A model generated the notes under the pieces. The model did not search any database and was not told the DNA's origin. It saw only the letters and a program-made list of their open reading frames with translations. Shown in pieces: positions 6,881-14,644 of a stretch of DNA of 64,000 bases (position 1 is its first letter; every line of letters starts with the position of its first letter). This stretch comes from Acetobacteraceae bacterium ESL0709. Lineage in GTDB: Bacteria > Pseudomonadota > Alphaproteobacteria > Acetobacterales > Acetobacteraceae. The position numbers and the translations under genes are program-made. The DNA is taken from NCBI GenBank assembly GCA_029433415.1, contig JAQTIA010000002.1:323501-387500 (forward strand), written 5' to 3'.

Positions 6881-7858
6881 TTATTTTCCTTTATAAGGCT
6901 TGAAGCCATATTCGGCGAAAATGGCCAGTCCTTCAGGCGAGCGGATGAAATCCAGCCAGCGTTGGGCGGCCTCGGGGTGAGGGGCGTCCTTTACGAGCGC
7001 ACCAGCATAAATGGCTGTGGCGTTCTGGTTGTCGGGGATGGCAATAGACGCAATGGGATGTCCGGCTTTCTCCTGAAACAGGGCTTCAGACTGCCATGTC
7101 ACGCCTGCCTGCACCTTGCCCTGCATCAGCCATAAGGGCGTCTGGCGGTGGTGGATACGGGTCAGGATCGTGGTGCCTTGCGCCACTTTTGTTTCATAGA
7201 CCATTTTGGCGAGTGCTTTGCCACCAGCATTGGTCAGAGCGGTTTTGATCTGCCGTGCGATCCCTTCAAAGGCGGGGTCCGGCATGGCGAGTATTACATC
7301 AGGGCGGCCGAGATCAGCCAGTCCCTTAATCCCGGCTGGATTGCCAGCGGGAATCATGATCGTCAGATTGTTGGTGACGTAAGGAACAGCGGGGCCGACC
7401 AGAAGACCATCCTTGATCTGTTTGGAAACGGCTTTCAGTCCAGCAAAATAGAGATCCGGTTTTACAGTCCATGTCATGTTTCCAACTGTGACAGTGCCCC
7501 CGGCCTTGATTTGTTCAATCAGGCGACCGGGAGGGATGGTTTCCCAGTAAATATGGCCCTTATAGTCTGGGTAGCGTTTCTCGAACGCGGCTATCAGTGG
7601 GGCCATGGCAAAGTAATAATTCCCCCCTACATAGAGGGAGAGGGAAGGATTTGCCGGATTGCCATGGAAATCGGCCAGATTGTCAGCGTCAGGGATTGTA
7701 AAGTTCAGTCCGCGATCAGTAGCGTCATTATTGGCGCCATTCTGCCAGGGTGGGAAAAAGCCGTTTTCCTGGGAAGAGACCTGAGCGTGGGCTGAAAAAC
7801 CGCCCAGTACACCGGAGAGCATGATGAGGGCGGCAAGGGTTGGTTTGAAGGGATTCAT
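6881..7858 (-). CDS. Secreted substrate-binding protein, ModA-like (type 2 periplasmic-binding fold)
   Basis: The 325-residue protein has a cleavable signal peptide (residues 1-25, ending FSAHA). Its mature part has the features of molybdate/sulfate-type extracellular binding proteins: SLYVGGNYYFAMAPLIAAFE, a central NLTIMIPAGNPAGIKGLADL and a C-terminal HPEAAQRWLDFIRSPEGLAIF. No ABC permease or ATPase gene is nearby. It is instead the last gene of a doxDA/dsrE-like cluster on the same strand, so it may bind an oxyanion such as thiosulfate or sulfate, or deliver one to the thiosulfate:quinone oxidoreductase. The ligand is not shown by sequence. The gap to the upstream dsrE-like gene is 27 bp. 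Confidence 0.8.
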   Translation of the reverse strand: MNPFKPTLAALIMLSGVLGGFSAHAQVSSQENGFFPPWQNGANNDATDRGLNFTIPDADNLADFHGNPANPSLSLYVGGNYYFAMAPLIAAFEKRYPDYKGHIYWETIPPGRLIEQIKAGGTVTVGNMTWTVKPDLYFAGLKAVSKQIKDGLLVGPAVPYVTNNLTIMIPAGNPAGIKGLADLGRPDVILAMPDPAFEGIARQIKTALTNAGGKALAKMVYETKVAQGTTILTRIHHRQTPLWLMQGKVQAGVTWQSEALFQEKAGHPIASIAIPDNQNATAIYAGALVKDAPHPEAAQRWLDFIRSPEGLAIFAEYGFKPYKGK

Positions 7859-7885
7859 GAGTAAAACTTCCTGGAAAAATCTGCG

Positions 7886-8530
7886 TCAGAACAGCATGAA
7901 GCCATAACCCTGCTGCTCAAGGACGCTGACGGTGAGAAGTGAGGAATAGGAGAGGCTTACATCCTTGCTGATCTGGCTGTAATCAAAATGGTTTTCAGGT
8001 ATGGCCTGCCCGCAGGCGGTCACATCAACACCCGCCTTGCGCAGCTCGGCTAGCAGGGGCAGGTTGGGATTATCCACCTTGTAGCGGGCGCGGTAGGCGT
8101 CATTTGTCATGACCAGAGGCGTTGCCTTGCCCGAGACGACCGCCACGATTTTAAGGTGACTGAGGGGCACGCCTGCGGCTGTGTAAAGATTGACAGTGCG
8201 GGCCACATGGTCCAGCCCGGAATTGACTTTGCTCGGGTCATTGCCGCCATTGATCAGCATGAAGATGATCTTGTAGGTCTGGTGTGGGTCAGGCCTGTAG
8301 GATGTTTTATCAAGCACATGAATCTCGCCATAATTATGGATGGTCGGCGATGTCCAGAACCCTTTCTGCTCCCAAGGGGCAGAAGGAGCCGCGCCTGAGG
8401 TTGTTGTCCCTGGTGAGGCTGACTCTGGAGCTGCCGGGACCGTATCAGCCAGAGCTGTTCCTGCCGAGGCCTGATAGATCAGGCCAGCAGCAGCGAGTGC
8501 CATTGTGGAGAAGGAGACGAAACGTTTCAT
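7886..8530 (-). CDS. Secreted DsrE-like protein
   Basis: This 214-residue protein has a signal peptide (residues 1-28, ending AGTALA), a Pro/Ser/Ala-rich linker, and a DsrE/DsrF-like domain from about residue 80. Visible features are YKIIFMLINGGNDPSKVNSG, HLKIVAVVSGKATPLVMTND and a Cys in VDVTACGQAI, the place where DsrE-family proteins carry their sulfur-handling cysteine. Cytoplasmic DsrE proteins relay persulfide sulfur; this copy is exported. It lies between doxDA and the binding-protein gene with gaps of about 30 bp, indicating one operon for periplasmic sulfur oxidation. The role as sulfur carrier is inferred. Confidence 0.78.
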   Translation of the reverse strand: MKRFVSFSTMALAAAGLIYQASAGTALADTVPAAPESASPGTTTSGAAPSAPWEQKGFWTSPTIHNYGEIHVLDKTSYRPDPHQTYKIIFMLINGGNDPSKVNSGLDHVARTVNLYTAAGVPLSHLKIVAVVSGKATPLVMTNDAYRARYKVDNPNLPLLAELRKAGVDVTACGQAIPENHFDYSQISKDVSLSYSSLLTVSVLEQQGYGFMLF

Positions 8531-8559
8531 TGAGAAAATTCCTGTTCAGGGGAAAAATG

Positions 8560-9642
8560 TTACTTCAGGGAGATGGTGAAGGACTTGCCATCAACATCGG
8601 TCAGGCGCAATGCTTTGGCGGCAGAGCAATCCTGCCCCTGCGGGCAGGGTAGCGTGATGGTGGCCTTTGCACCCATGGGGGCCTTGATGCCAAAGGGGCC
8701 TGTCATGAATTTGTTATAGGCATAGTCATTGACGAAGGCTGATGGCGGCAGGGCTGACAGTTCTTTCTCTCCCCATTGCACGATGGGCTGCTTTTGCTCA
8801 TCCAGCAAGCTGGCGCGGACGACATGTACAGGTGCTTCAGGTGTGCCGGCATCAAGATAGACGTGGAAGCGCACATTGCCTTCGCCATCAATCAGGGCAT
8901 GATCCAGGCTGAGGTGATGTACGGTAGGGCTGGTCGGACCGCCGTGGAATGGTGTGATGACCGAGCCACGATAATAGCTGTAGGTTGTCACGTCGAACAG
9001 GGCGACAAAAGCGAAAATACCAATGCTGATATGCTGCAATGTCCGGGGTGGGATGATATCCAGCGGCAGGGCGCCAGATGCCAGACGGAACCATGCTTTC
9101 TGTGCGAGAGCGGGGTTGCGCTTTAGCAAGTAGTTATCGACCGAATAGGCCTGACCGCCGGCCAGAAGCAGGGTTGCTCCCATTGCCAGATTACAGGCGG
9201 CCATGGTCCATTCATCAATACATGTAGCGCCCTGCCAGCCAAAAAGCAGCATGAGCAGGACGGCAAACCCCATAGATACCAGAGCGGCAAATCGTGTCAG
9301 ATAGCCAATCATCAGCATCAGCCCGATTATCAGCTCTGCTGCACTGAAAAGAATGACCGCTGTATAGAGGAGCCAGAAATGCTGGAGGATGTAGCTGACG
9401 ACATGTTCCATGCCCAGAAGTGCCCCGGGCATGGCCGTCTGGAATTTGTTGGCCATCCAGGGATGGTGGAATGGGTTCAGCTTGTTGGGAGCGTAAATAA
9501 AGCGGCGTGAACCACCACCCCAATAAATGAAGCCCTGAATAAAACGGATGGAAAGAAGGCCGAGCCCAAAAAAGAGCCAGTTACCAGGTTTGGTTATGGT
9601 GGGCGGCTCTTTACTGTCTTTAGTGTTTTCTGTGAGTGCCAT
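8560..9642 (-). CDS. doxDA: Thiosulfate:quinone oxidoreductase, DoxD-DoxA fusion
   Basis: The 360-residue protein joins a membrane DoxD part (about residues 20-215, several hydrophobic helices, including WLLYTAVILFSAAELIIGLM and AALVSMGFAVLLMLLFGWQ) to an extracytoplasmic DoxA-like part (about 220-360, with CPQGQDC near the C-terminus). In archaeal and bacterial TQO these two units oxidise thiosulfate to tetrathionate and pass electrons to the quinone pool. A single fused chain is common in bacteria. It is the first gene of the cluster doxDA, dsrE-like, binding protein, and it faces a divergent LysR-type regulator across 129 bp. Whether thiosulfate is the true substrate here is inferred from family and context. 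Confidence 0.82.
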   Translation of the reverse strand: MALTENTKDSKEPPTITKPGNWLFFGLGLLSIRFIQGFIYWGGGSRRFIYAPNKLNPFHHPWMANKFQTAMPGALLGMEHVVSYILQHFWLLYTAVILFSAAELIIGLMLMIGYLTRFAALVSMGFAVLLMLLFGWQGATCIDEWTMAACNLAMGATLLLAGGQAYSVDNYLLKRNPALAQKAWFRLASGALPLDIIPPRTLQHISIGIFAFVALFDVTTYSYYRGSVITPFHGGPTSPTVHHLSLDHALIDGEGNVRFHVYLDAGTPEAPVHVVRASLLDEQKQPIVQWGEKELSALPPSAFVNDYAYNKFMTGPFGIKAPMGAKATITLPCPQGQDCSAAKALRLTDVDGKSFTISLK

Positions 9643-9771
9643 GTTTTTTTCCTAGAATGACGTTCTCTTTCCCTTCGTTACGGGGTGAGAAAACTTCCGA
9701 AAGATATTGCTTTTTTCAAAAGATAAATCCAATATATTATAATCGTTGATTTAATTAGATGATTTTATCGA
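9643..9771. promoter_or_regulatory. Divergent promoter region between doxDA and its LysR regulator
   Basis: AT-rich gap holding the start of both genes. TATAAT at 9738-9743 could be a -10 box for the regulator; no good -35 box stands out. Divergent placement is the usual arrangement for LysR proteins that control the neighbouring operon and themselves. Confidence 0.5.
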
Positions 9772-10653
9772 ATGACTCTGGAACAACTCCGCGTTTTCGT
9801 GATGGTAGCCAAGACACTCAATATGCGCGAGGCTGCAGAGAAACTGTACCTCACACAACCTGCTGTCAGTTCAGCTATAGCAGCCCTTGAAAATAGATAT
9901 GGTACAAAATTATTTGATCGTGTTGGACGAGGACTGGAACTTAATGAAGTCGGGCGCCTTTTTTTACCTGAGGCACAAAATGTCCTGGCAACAGCGAAGG
10001 AAGCCAGCCGCCTTTTTGATGATCTTTCCGGTCTTTTGCGAGGGGATCTGTGTGTGGCAGCCAGCCAGACTGTAGCGACTTATTACCTGCCGCGTTACAT
10101 GGCGCGTTTTGCTTCAGCTCATCCTGGTCTTTCGCTTCGGCTGATGGTGGGCAACACGGCGCAGGCTATTGCCCGTGTTATTAGTGGCGAGGCTGATATG
10201 GGTGTTATTGAAGGTCATGTTGATGAATCTTCTCTGGCGATTGAGACGATCAAGGGAGACAGCTTCGGGTTCTATGTGGCGCCGACCCATTTTCTGGCAG
10301 GGTGCGTGCCGCGGCGCAGGGATTTGCTGAAAGCGCAATGGGTGCTGCGCGAGGCCGGATCTGGCACGCGGGATTATGTGGCAGATAGCCTGAAAGCGCA
10401 ATTTGGCCTCACTCTTTCTGACCTGACCATCCGTTTGGGCCTGCCTTCAAATGATGCCGTGCTGGAAGCCGTAATGGAAGGTGAACTTATGACGGCCGAA
10501 ACCGACCTTGCCGCAACATTGCGTCTTCAGGCGGGTTTGATTCAGCGTCTTGATTATGATCTGGGCACCAGGAATTATTATATTATCCGCCATCGCGAGC
10601 GGCGCGTCAGCCATGCCGTGCAGAAATTCTCGGCCCTGATCAGGGAGCGGTAG
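9772..10653 (+). CDS. LysR family transcriptional regulator
   Basis: This 293-residue protein begins with the LysR winged helix-turn-helix (MTLEQLRVFVMVAKTLNMRE, then AAEKLYLTQPAVSSAIAALE, about residues 1-60), followed by the linker helix and a periplasmic-binding-like effector domain (about 88-290). The effector domain resembles CysB/CbbR-type regulators in layout (LRGDLCVAASQTVATYYLP; EAGSGTRDY). Its divergent placement next to doxDA suggests that it senses a sulfur compound or cell redox state and controls the sulfur cluster; this is inference. No clear ribosome-binding site precedes the ATG. Confidence 0.88.
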   Translation: MTLEQLRVFVMVAKTLNMREAAEKLYLTQPAVSSAIAALENRYGTKLFDRVGRGLELNEVGRLFLPEAQNVLATAKEASRLFDDLSGLLRGDLCVAASQTVATYYLPRYMARFASAHPGLSLRLMVGNTAQAIARVISGEADMGVIEGHVDESSLAIETIKGDSFGFYVAPTHFLAGCVPRRRDLLKAQWVLREAGSGTRDYVADSLKAQFGLTLSDLTIRLGLPSNDAVLEAVMEGELMTAETDLAATLRLQAGLIQRLDYDLGTRNYYIIRHRERRVSHAVQKFSALIRER

Positions 10654-10780
10654 AAGAGAGGCGCTCCGGGCTTGTCTCATAACGTAATCAGGCGTAAGGA
10701 TTGGGAACGGACCGAACAAGTTTTCGAGGCCTTGTCCGATCCTGATCACTAACTGAGTAACTCTAGTAAGGTCTCAGCCA

Positions 10781-10924
10781 ATGACTGTTTATGTCTATAT
10801 CATGGGGCTATTGGCCCCATCCAGTGCTGCACGTGCGTCAATTCCATCCGGAATTGGCGGAGCTTTTGTGCGGCTTTTTCTCTTCAGGAAATACCGAAAA
10901 CGGCGTGCTTTCGCGCCTCTGTAA
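10781..10924 (+). CDS. Conserved 47-residue small protein in RNA element copy 2
   Basis: This is the counterpart of the ORF at 2484-2627: same length, start context and stop, without indels. It begins MTVYVYIMGLLAPSS and keeps the invariant stretch AFVRLFLFRKYRKR. Differences cluster at residues 12-23 and 42-44; elsewhere base changes are silent. TAAGG lies about 12 nt upstream of the ATG, a weak ribosome-binding site. In the flanking parts of the element the two copies differ by indels that would break any other shared frame, so this ORF is the only candidate protein. Function unknown. Confidence 0.45.
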   Translation: MTVYVYIMGLLAPSSAARASIPSGIGGAFVRLFLFRKYRKRRAFAPL

Positions 10925-11136
10925 TGATGAGTGTTACGGCAAGGGGGAACGGACCGATAACAGCCTTGCCATCTTTATCTTACAGAGCCGTCCTTGAGAG
11001 CGGTAAGCACGTGTTTTCTTCCGGTCACATGACAAAAAACCGGAAGCGACGGATCAACCGGAACAGGGAAGATGAGTCTCCCCAAGGTCTTTCATGGCGC
11101 GCCTTTAAGGAGACGCCTGAAAGACCAGTCCTGTAT

Positions 11137-11180
11137 GGCCTTATTGCTCTTTCTTTGAAGGTGGTGATAAGGCCTTTTTT
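11137..11180 (+). terminator. Intrinsic terminator ending RNA element copy 2
   Basis: GGCCTTATTG (11137-11146) pairs with TGATAAGGCC (11165-11174), with two G-U pairs, followed by TTTTTT. It aligns with the terminator of copy 1. Confidence 0.82.
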
Positions 11181-11257
11181 ATACCCATAATTTAAGCACA
11201 TAATTCGGTAAATTTTTTAATAAGATTTTTATGGAATCACAATCATTTCCAATAAGG

Positions 11258-11586
11258 GTGTTCTCCGTACACTAACGATAATGATAGAGAGAATTATAAA
11301 AAATATTATAATAAATTACAGGAAAAGCTGCGCTCAGAATAAAGAATAACCAATTATAGCGGGAGAAAAAGTAAAAAATAGCCTCTGATAACATGGAATA
11401 TTATCACCATATTTTTGAGGTATACCTTTCATATGTGAGATAATCTTTGATTAATACCTCATTCATATGATAACTTCTGAAACCTGTAAGATCTCAATGC
11501 TCCTCGCATAGGCGGGGATGAACCGAATTCACTTAATTATAGTGCTGTTCTTTTCAAGCGTTCCCCGCCGTGCGGGGATGGACGAG
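11258..11586 (+). CRISPR. Decayed type I-E CRISPR array
   Basis: A leader like that of array 1 (11181-11257) runs into a ruined first repeat at 11258 (GTGTTCTCCGTACAC). Two later repeats are still clear: 11497-11525 (starts ATGCTCCTCGC, ends GGCGGGGATGAACCG, 5 mismatches to the intact repeat) and about 11558-11586, where the stem CCCCGC/GCGGGG is intact but the loop is CGT instead of ACAC. Between them lies a spacer of exactly 32 nt (11526-11557). The distance from the first to the next clear repeat is close to four 61-nt units, so intermediate units have probably eroded. An inverted repeat TGAGGTAT/ATACCTCA (11416-11461) lies within the eroded part. Confidence 0.8.
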
Positions 11587-11741
11587 ATAATATGACACGT
11601 CGGGAGCTGGGATATTTTTTCCAGGAAGTGCGTCTGTACAGGGCTTAAAAGCCGGACAGCTTCTGGTTTGTCTGGAAGATACCAGCCGGTCTGGTCAATT
11701 TTTGTGTCTTTCAGGCCGTATCGAAAGTAATCGTCTGGCAT
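11529..11741 (-). CDS. Doubtful short ORF or gene fragment
   Basis: This is a minus-strand ORF of 70 codons. Its first 45 residues (MPDDYFRYGLKDTKIDQTGW onward, with VRLLSPVQTHFLEKI) look protein-like in composition, but its last 20 codons run through the degenerate CRISPR repeat. It may be the remnant of a gene cut off by rearrangement. No family is recognised, and it may not be real. Confidence 0.2.
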   Translation of the reverse strand: MPDDYFRYGLKDTKIDQTGWYLPDKPEAVRLLSPVQTHFLEKISQLPTCHIISSIPARRGTLEKNSTIIK

Positions 11742-11829
11742 GTGTGTGATGCCGACCTTTTTATTTTAGAATAGATAATCAATAGGGCTTATGGAAACAG
11801 TTTTTCCAAACAGAGTGAGGACCTGCGTT

Positions 11830-13011
11830 TTACTGTGTTTCTGCACTGTTTCCGTAAAGACCACAGCCCATGAGATAGCTACCTAGAAGATCCCGGCTGG
11901 TCGTCATGTCGAAAGGTTCGATGGCCATAAAAGGAGGATCATTTTTGGCGTTTTGAAAGGTCAGGCTGAGCGTGTTTGAGGTCAGGACCTTGTTCAGTCT
12001 GGCGAGAGTGTTTTGATCAGCCATTTCTTCCTGATCGGCACTGAAGATGGCCGAAATGGCGGCTGTATTATTATTTACAAGAGGCGTGGTCATTTTTAGA
12101 TCTGCAAGGGATAAATCGCCTGTATCCGTATGGAGAGTGTAGATCTTTTTCTTGTAATAATCGGCCGAGTTCCCACGGGCATTGAACATGAACTGCATCA
12201 CGAATTGGCCGCTATGTGTGCAGGTCAGCAAAATCTTGTTGATGCCTGAGAGGGTGTTATGGGCACCCATCAGGTAAATTGGTTCATCGGGAATATTTTT
12301 GAACTGCCAGACAGGCTTTTCTCCCCCTTCATTGATAATATCCAGTTCCTGCATGGTTTTCCTGTCAGGAAACGTAATGGTGTCAGCACTGGCAAGGGTG
12401 AGGAAGGATATGAAATCGTCATTGATTCCCATGTCATGAACGTAAACGCTGGTCAGGGCCGTCAGACGCTGCGCAAGGTCGGCATTATTGATTTTTTCAT
12501 TACTGGGCGGAAAGGCAAAACGCGTAAGGCCATAGCCATCGCCACTATTGGCAAAGCGGTAGCGCCCTCCCAGAAAGGCCAGTGCACAAGCCTTTGTGCA
12601 GATTCCTTTTCCCGTAAGGATTTTCCCGTCCTTCTGGCCGCTATAGGAGCCAATATATGTATCGAGGTCGAACTCCCTTATCAGCTTCCCCAGCTCCATG
12701 GCTCCGAGATAATTGCCTCCCATCGAGTTGAGATAGAGGGCGCCGCCATCAATTTTATTCTTTTTCAAAAGAGTTTGAAGTTCATTGGCCGTTTTGTCGG
12801 TAATGGTTCCCACGCCAAATATATAGGTGCCGGGGTAGCGGGCTTCCTGGGGAGTGGTCGCATGATAGAGGGAAAAATTCATGGAAGCGTGGGAAGACGT
12901 CCCGTCTGGAACAGGCTGTTTTACGGCTGCCAGAGACAATGATGGAATTAACGATATTACCAGGAGGGAAAGAAAGGGAAAATGCAGGCGGCCCAGAAAA
13001 TATATGCTCAT
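11830..13011 (-). CDS. Predicted periplasmic ClpP-fold protein (COG3904-like)
   Basis: The 393-residue protein has a signal peptide (residues 1-28, ending SLSLA). A crotonase/ClpP-like core follows with GALYLNSMGGNYLGAMELGK (90-109) and CTKACALAFLGG (138-149), the two signatures of COG3904-type periplasmic proteins. In relatives the second motif usually reads CxSACxxxF with Ser as the presumed nucleophile; here Lys140 occupies that position, so proteolytic activity is doubtful. The C-terminal 200 residues have no recognised domain and may bind a partner or substrate. The gene stands alone; a transcription unit starting near 13030 is likely. Function in the envelope is unknown. Confidence 0.7.
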   Translation of the reverse strand: MSIYFLGRLHFPFLSLLVISLIPSLSLAAVKQPVPDGTSSHASMNFSLYHATTPQEARYPGTYIFGVGTITDKTANELQTLLKKNKIDGGALYLNSMGGNYLGAMELGKLIREFDLDTYIGSYSGQKDGKILTGKGICTKACALAFLGGRYRFANSGDGYGLTRFAFPPSNEKINNADLAQRLTALTSVYVHDMGINDDFISFLTLASADTITFPDRKTMQELDIINEGGEKPVWQFKNIPDEPIYLMGAHNTLSGINKILLTCTHSGQFVMQFMFNARGNSADYYKKKIYTLHTDTGDLSLADLKMTTPLVNNNTAAISAIFSADQEEMADQNTLARLNKVLTSNTLSLTFQNAKNDPPFMAIEPFDMTTSRDLLGSYLMGCGLYGNSAETQ

Positions 13012-13201
13012 GAAATCGTATTTTCACTGTTTTGTAATAAGTAACGTCCCTTCCTATAATCAGGGCTTCTCAAGGAAACAACTGTCCATATGTTCACATT
13101 TTATGGGGAATTTTTGCGTGGTGGATCAAAATATTCCCGCAGGAAAGGCTGTTCTGGCAGGTTTTGACTTGCTCGTACCAGCAGGGCTGGATGTAATGTG
13201 C

Positions 13202-13228
13202 GCAGGGGAAAGATGTGCTTTCCCCTGC
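13202..13228. terminator. Hairpin after metY
   Basis: GCAGGGGAAAG (13202-13212) and CTTTCCCCTGC (13218-13228) form an 11-bp perfect stem with a 5-nt loop, just past the metY stop on the minus strand. No T run follows, so it may stabilise the mRNA end rather than terminate by itself. Confidence 0.5.
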
Positions 13229-13239
13229 TCTGAAGGGTT

Positions 13240-14541
13240 TCAGGCTTTCCGGGATTTTTCCAGAGCCTGTTCCAGATCAGCGATAATATCATCTGGATGT
13301 TCCAGCCCAATAGAGAGCCGGACATAGCCTGGCGAGACGCCGGCGGCTTCCTGCTCTTCAGGTGTTAATTGCGAGTGTGTGGTCGAGGCTGGGTGAATGG
13401 CCAGACTGCGTGCGTCGCCGATATTGGCGACGTGATAGAGAAGTTCAAGCGAGTCAATAAAGCGCTTTCCGCCTTTAAGGCCATTTTTTAGTTCAAACCC
13501 GACAAGCCCGCCGTAACCTTCGGGCAGGTAATGCTGGGCGCGTTTGAAAGACTCCCCCTTTTGCAGGGCAGGATAAATGACTTTGGAAACGGCAGGATGT
13601 CTTTCCAGATAGCGGGCAACCGTCACGGCATTTTCGCAATGGCGCGGCATGCGTAGCGGCAATGTCTCAATGCCTTGAAGGAGCTGGAAAGCGTTAAAGG
13701 GCGATAGGGCTGCGCCCATGTCACGCAGCAGGACCGCCCTGACTCGCAAGGCATAGGCGATGGGGCCAAAAGGTTTGGCCGCTTCTGTCCAGACAGCACC
13801 ATGATAGCTGGGGTCCGGAGTGGTCAGAAGAGGGTGGCGTTCTGGTTTTGCAGCCCAGTCAAAAGTGCCGCCATCAATAATGATTCCACCAATGGACGTA
13901 CCGTGCCCACCGATATATTTCGTGGCGGAATAGATCACGATGGCCGCCCCGTGTTCCAATGGATGAGCGAGCATGGGAGCCGCCGTGTTATCGACAATCA
14001 AGGGGATGTGGTGTTTGCGTCCTAAAGAGGCGATTTCAGCTAGAGGGGGAACAACCAGCTTGGGGTTGGGCAACATTTCCAGATACCAAGCGCGGGTGCG
14101 GTCGTCGCTGGCCTTCAGAAAGGCTTCAGGATTAGATGGGTCAACAAAGCGGACGTCTATGCCCATATTGCGGAAAGTGTGGGCGTAGAGGTTCCAGGTT
14201 CCGCCATAAATGTCTGTACCACAAACAATATTGTCACCCGCAGTAGCAATGGTCTGCACGGCACAGGCCGAGGCCGCCTGACCAGAGGCGACGGCGACGG
14301 CTGCTGCGCCACCTTCAAGGGCTGCAAGACGCTGTTCCAGAATTTCGGTCGTGGGATTGCCCAGGCGCGTATAGATCGGTCCCGGTTCCTGCAACCCGAA
14401 ACGTCGGGCTGCCTGGTCGCTGTCAGCAAACTGGTAGGATGTCGTCTGGTGGATAGGCGGAGCGACTGAACCCGTTGTCGGATCAGCCCGCCAGCCGGCA
14501 TGAAGGGCCAGTGTTTCCGGGTGATAATTATGCTTCGCCAT
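13240..14541 (-). CDS. metY: O-acetylhomoserine/O-acetylserine sulfhydrylase
   Basis: This 433-residue PLP enzyme belongs to the Cys/Met metabolism family. The start HPETLALHAGWRADPTTGSV, the cofactor-contact motif YTRLGNPTTEILEQRLAALE, and YSATKYIGGHG with PLP-binding Lys208 are all present. The length and the insert SYHGAVWTEAAKPFGPIAYA fit the O-acetylhomoserine aminocarboxypropyltransferase subgroup rather than cystathionine lyases. It joins sulfide to O-acetylhomoserine to give homocysteine in methionine synthesis. A good ribosome-binding site (GCAGGAG) precedes ATG 14541. No SAM-II riboswitch is apparent in the 100-bp leader. Confidence 0.9.
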   Translation of the reverse strand: MAKHNYHPETLALHAGWRADPTTGSVAPPIHQTTSYQFADSDQAARRFGLQEPGPIYTRLGNPTTEILEQRLAALEGGAAAVAVASGQAASACAVQTIATAGDNIVCGTDIYGGTWNLYAHTFRNMGIDVRFVDPSNPEAFLKASDDRTRAWYLEMLPNPKLVVPPLAEIASLGRKHHIPLIVDNTAAPMLAHPLEHGAAIVIYSATKYIGGHGTSIGGIIIDGGTFDWAAKPERHPLLTTPDPSYHGAVWTEAAKPFGPIAYALRVRAVLLRDMGAALSPFNAFQLLQGIETLPLRMPRHCENAVTVARYLERHPAVSKVIYPALQKGESFKRAQHYLPEGYGGLVGFELKNGLKGGKRFIDSLELLYHVANIGDARSLAIHPASTTHSQLTPEEQEAAGVSPGYVRLSIGLEHPDDIIADLEQALEKSRKA

Positions 14542-14644
14542 GTGGTCTCCTGCGGGTATTGGTGTATAACCAAAAATGACAGATATCGTACTCTATATAA
14601 TATAACGTAACATCATATGCAGCGACAGGTTAGGGTCTGGTGAA

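Larger units (their letters stand above)
10687..11180 (+). ncRNA. Structured RNA element, copy 2
   Basis: Homologous to 2388-2892 in the same order. Stems: ATCAGG/CCTGAT (10687-10692 with 10741-10746), CTGAG/CTCAG (10753-10757 with 10773-10777), ATGGGGC/GCCCCAT (10802-10808 with 10814-10820), AATTCC/GGAATT (10840-10855), GGCAAGG/CCTTGCC (10938-10944 with 10964-10970), CTTCCGGT/ACCGGAAG (11018-11025 with 11039-11046), GGTCTTTCA/TGAAAGACC (11086-11094 with 11118-11126) and a terminator (11137-11180). Compared with copy 1, the third stem has T-A replaced by C-G, and the terminator stem stays paired through changes to or from G-U. The 13-mer GGGAACGGACCGA occurs at 10703-10715 and 10945-10957. 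It lies just after lysR on the same strand. Confidence 0.7.

Noticed and set aside
10791-10997. 68-codon ORF overlapping the small ORF of element copy 2 in another frame
   Set aside because: The same frame in copy 1 meets a stop after seven codons.
10924-11190. 88-codon ORF in the second half of RNA element copy 2
   Set aside because: The aligned part of copy 1 has indels that break this frame, so it is not conserved as protein; the region is better explained by RNA stems.
14542-14644. Possible SAM-II riboswitch before metY
   Set aside because: The leader is AT-rich and shows no match to the conserved SAM-II pairing pattern that I could recognise.
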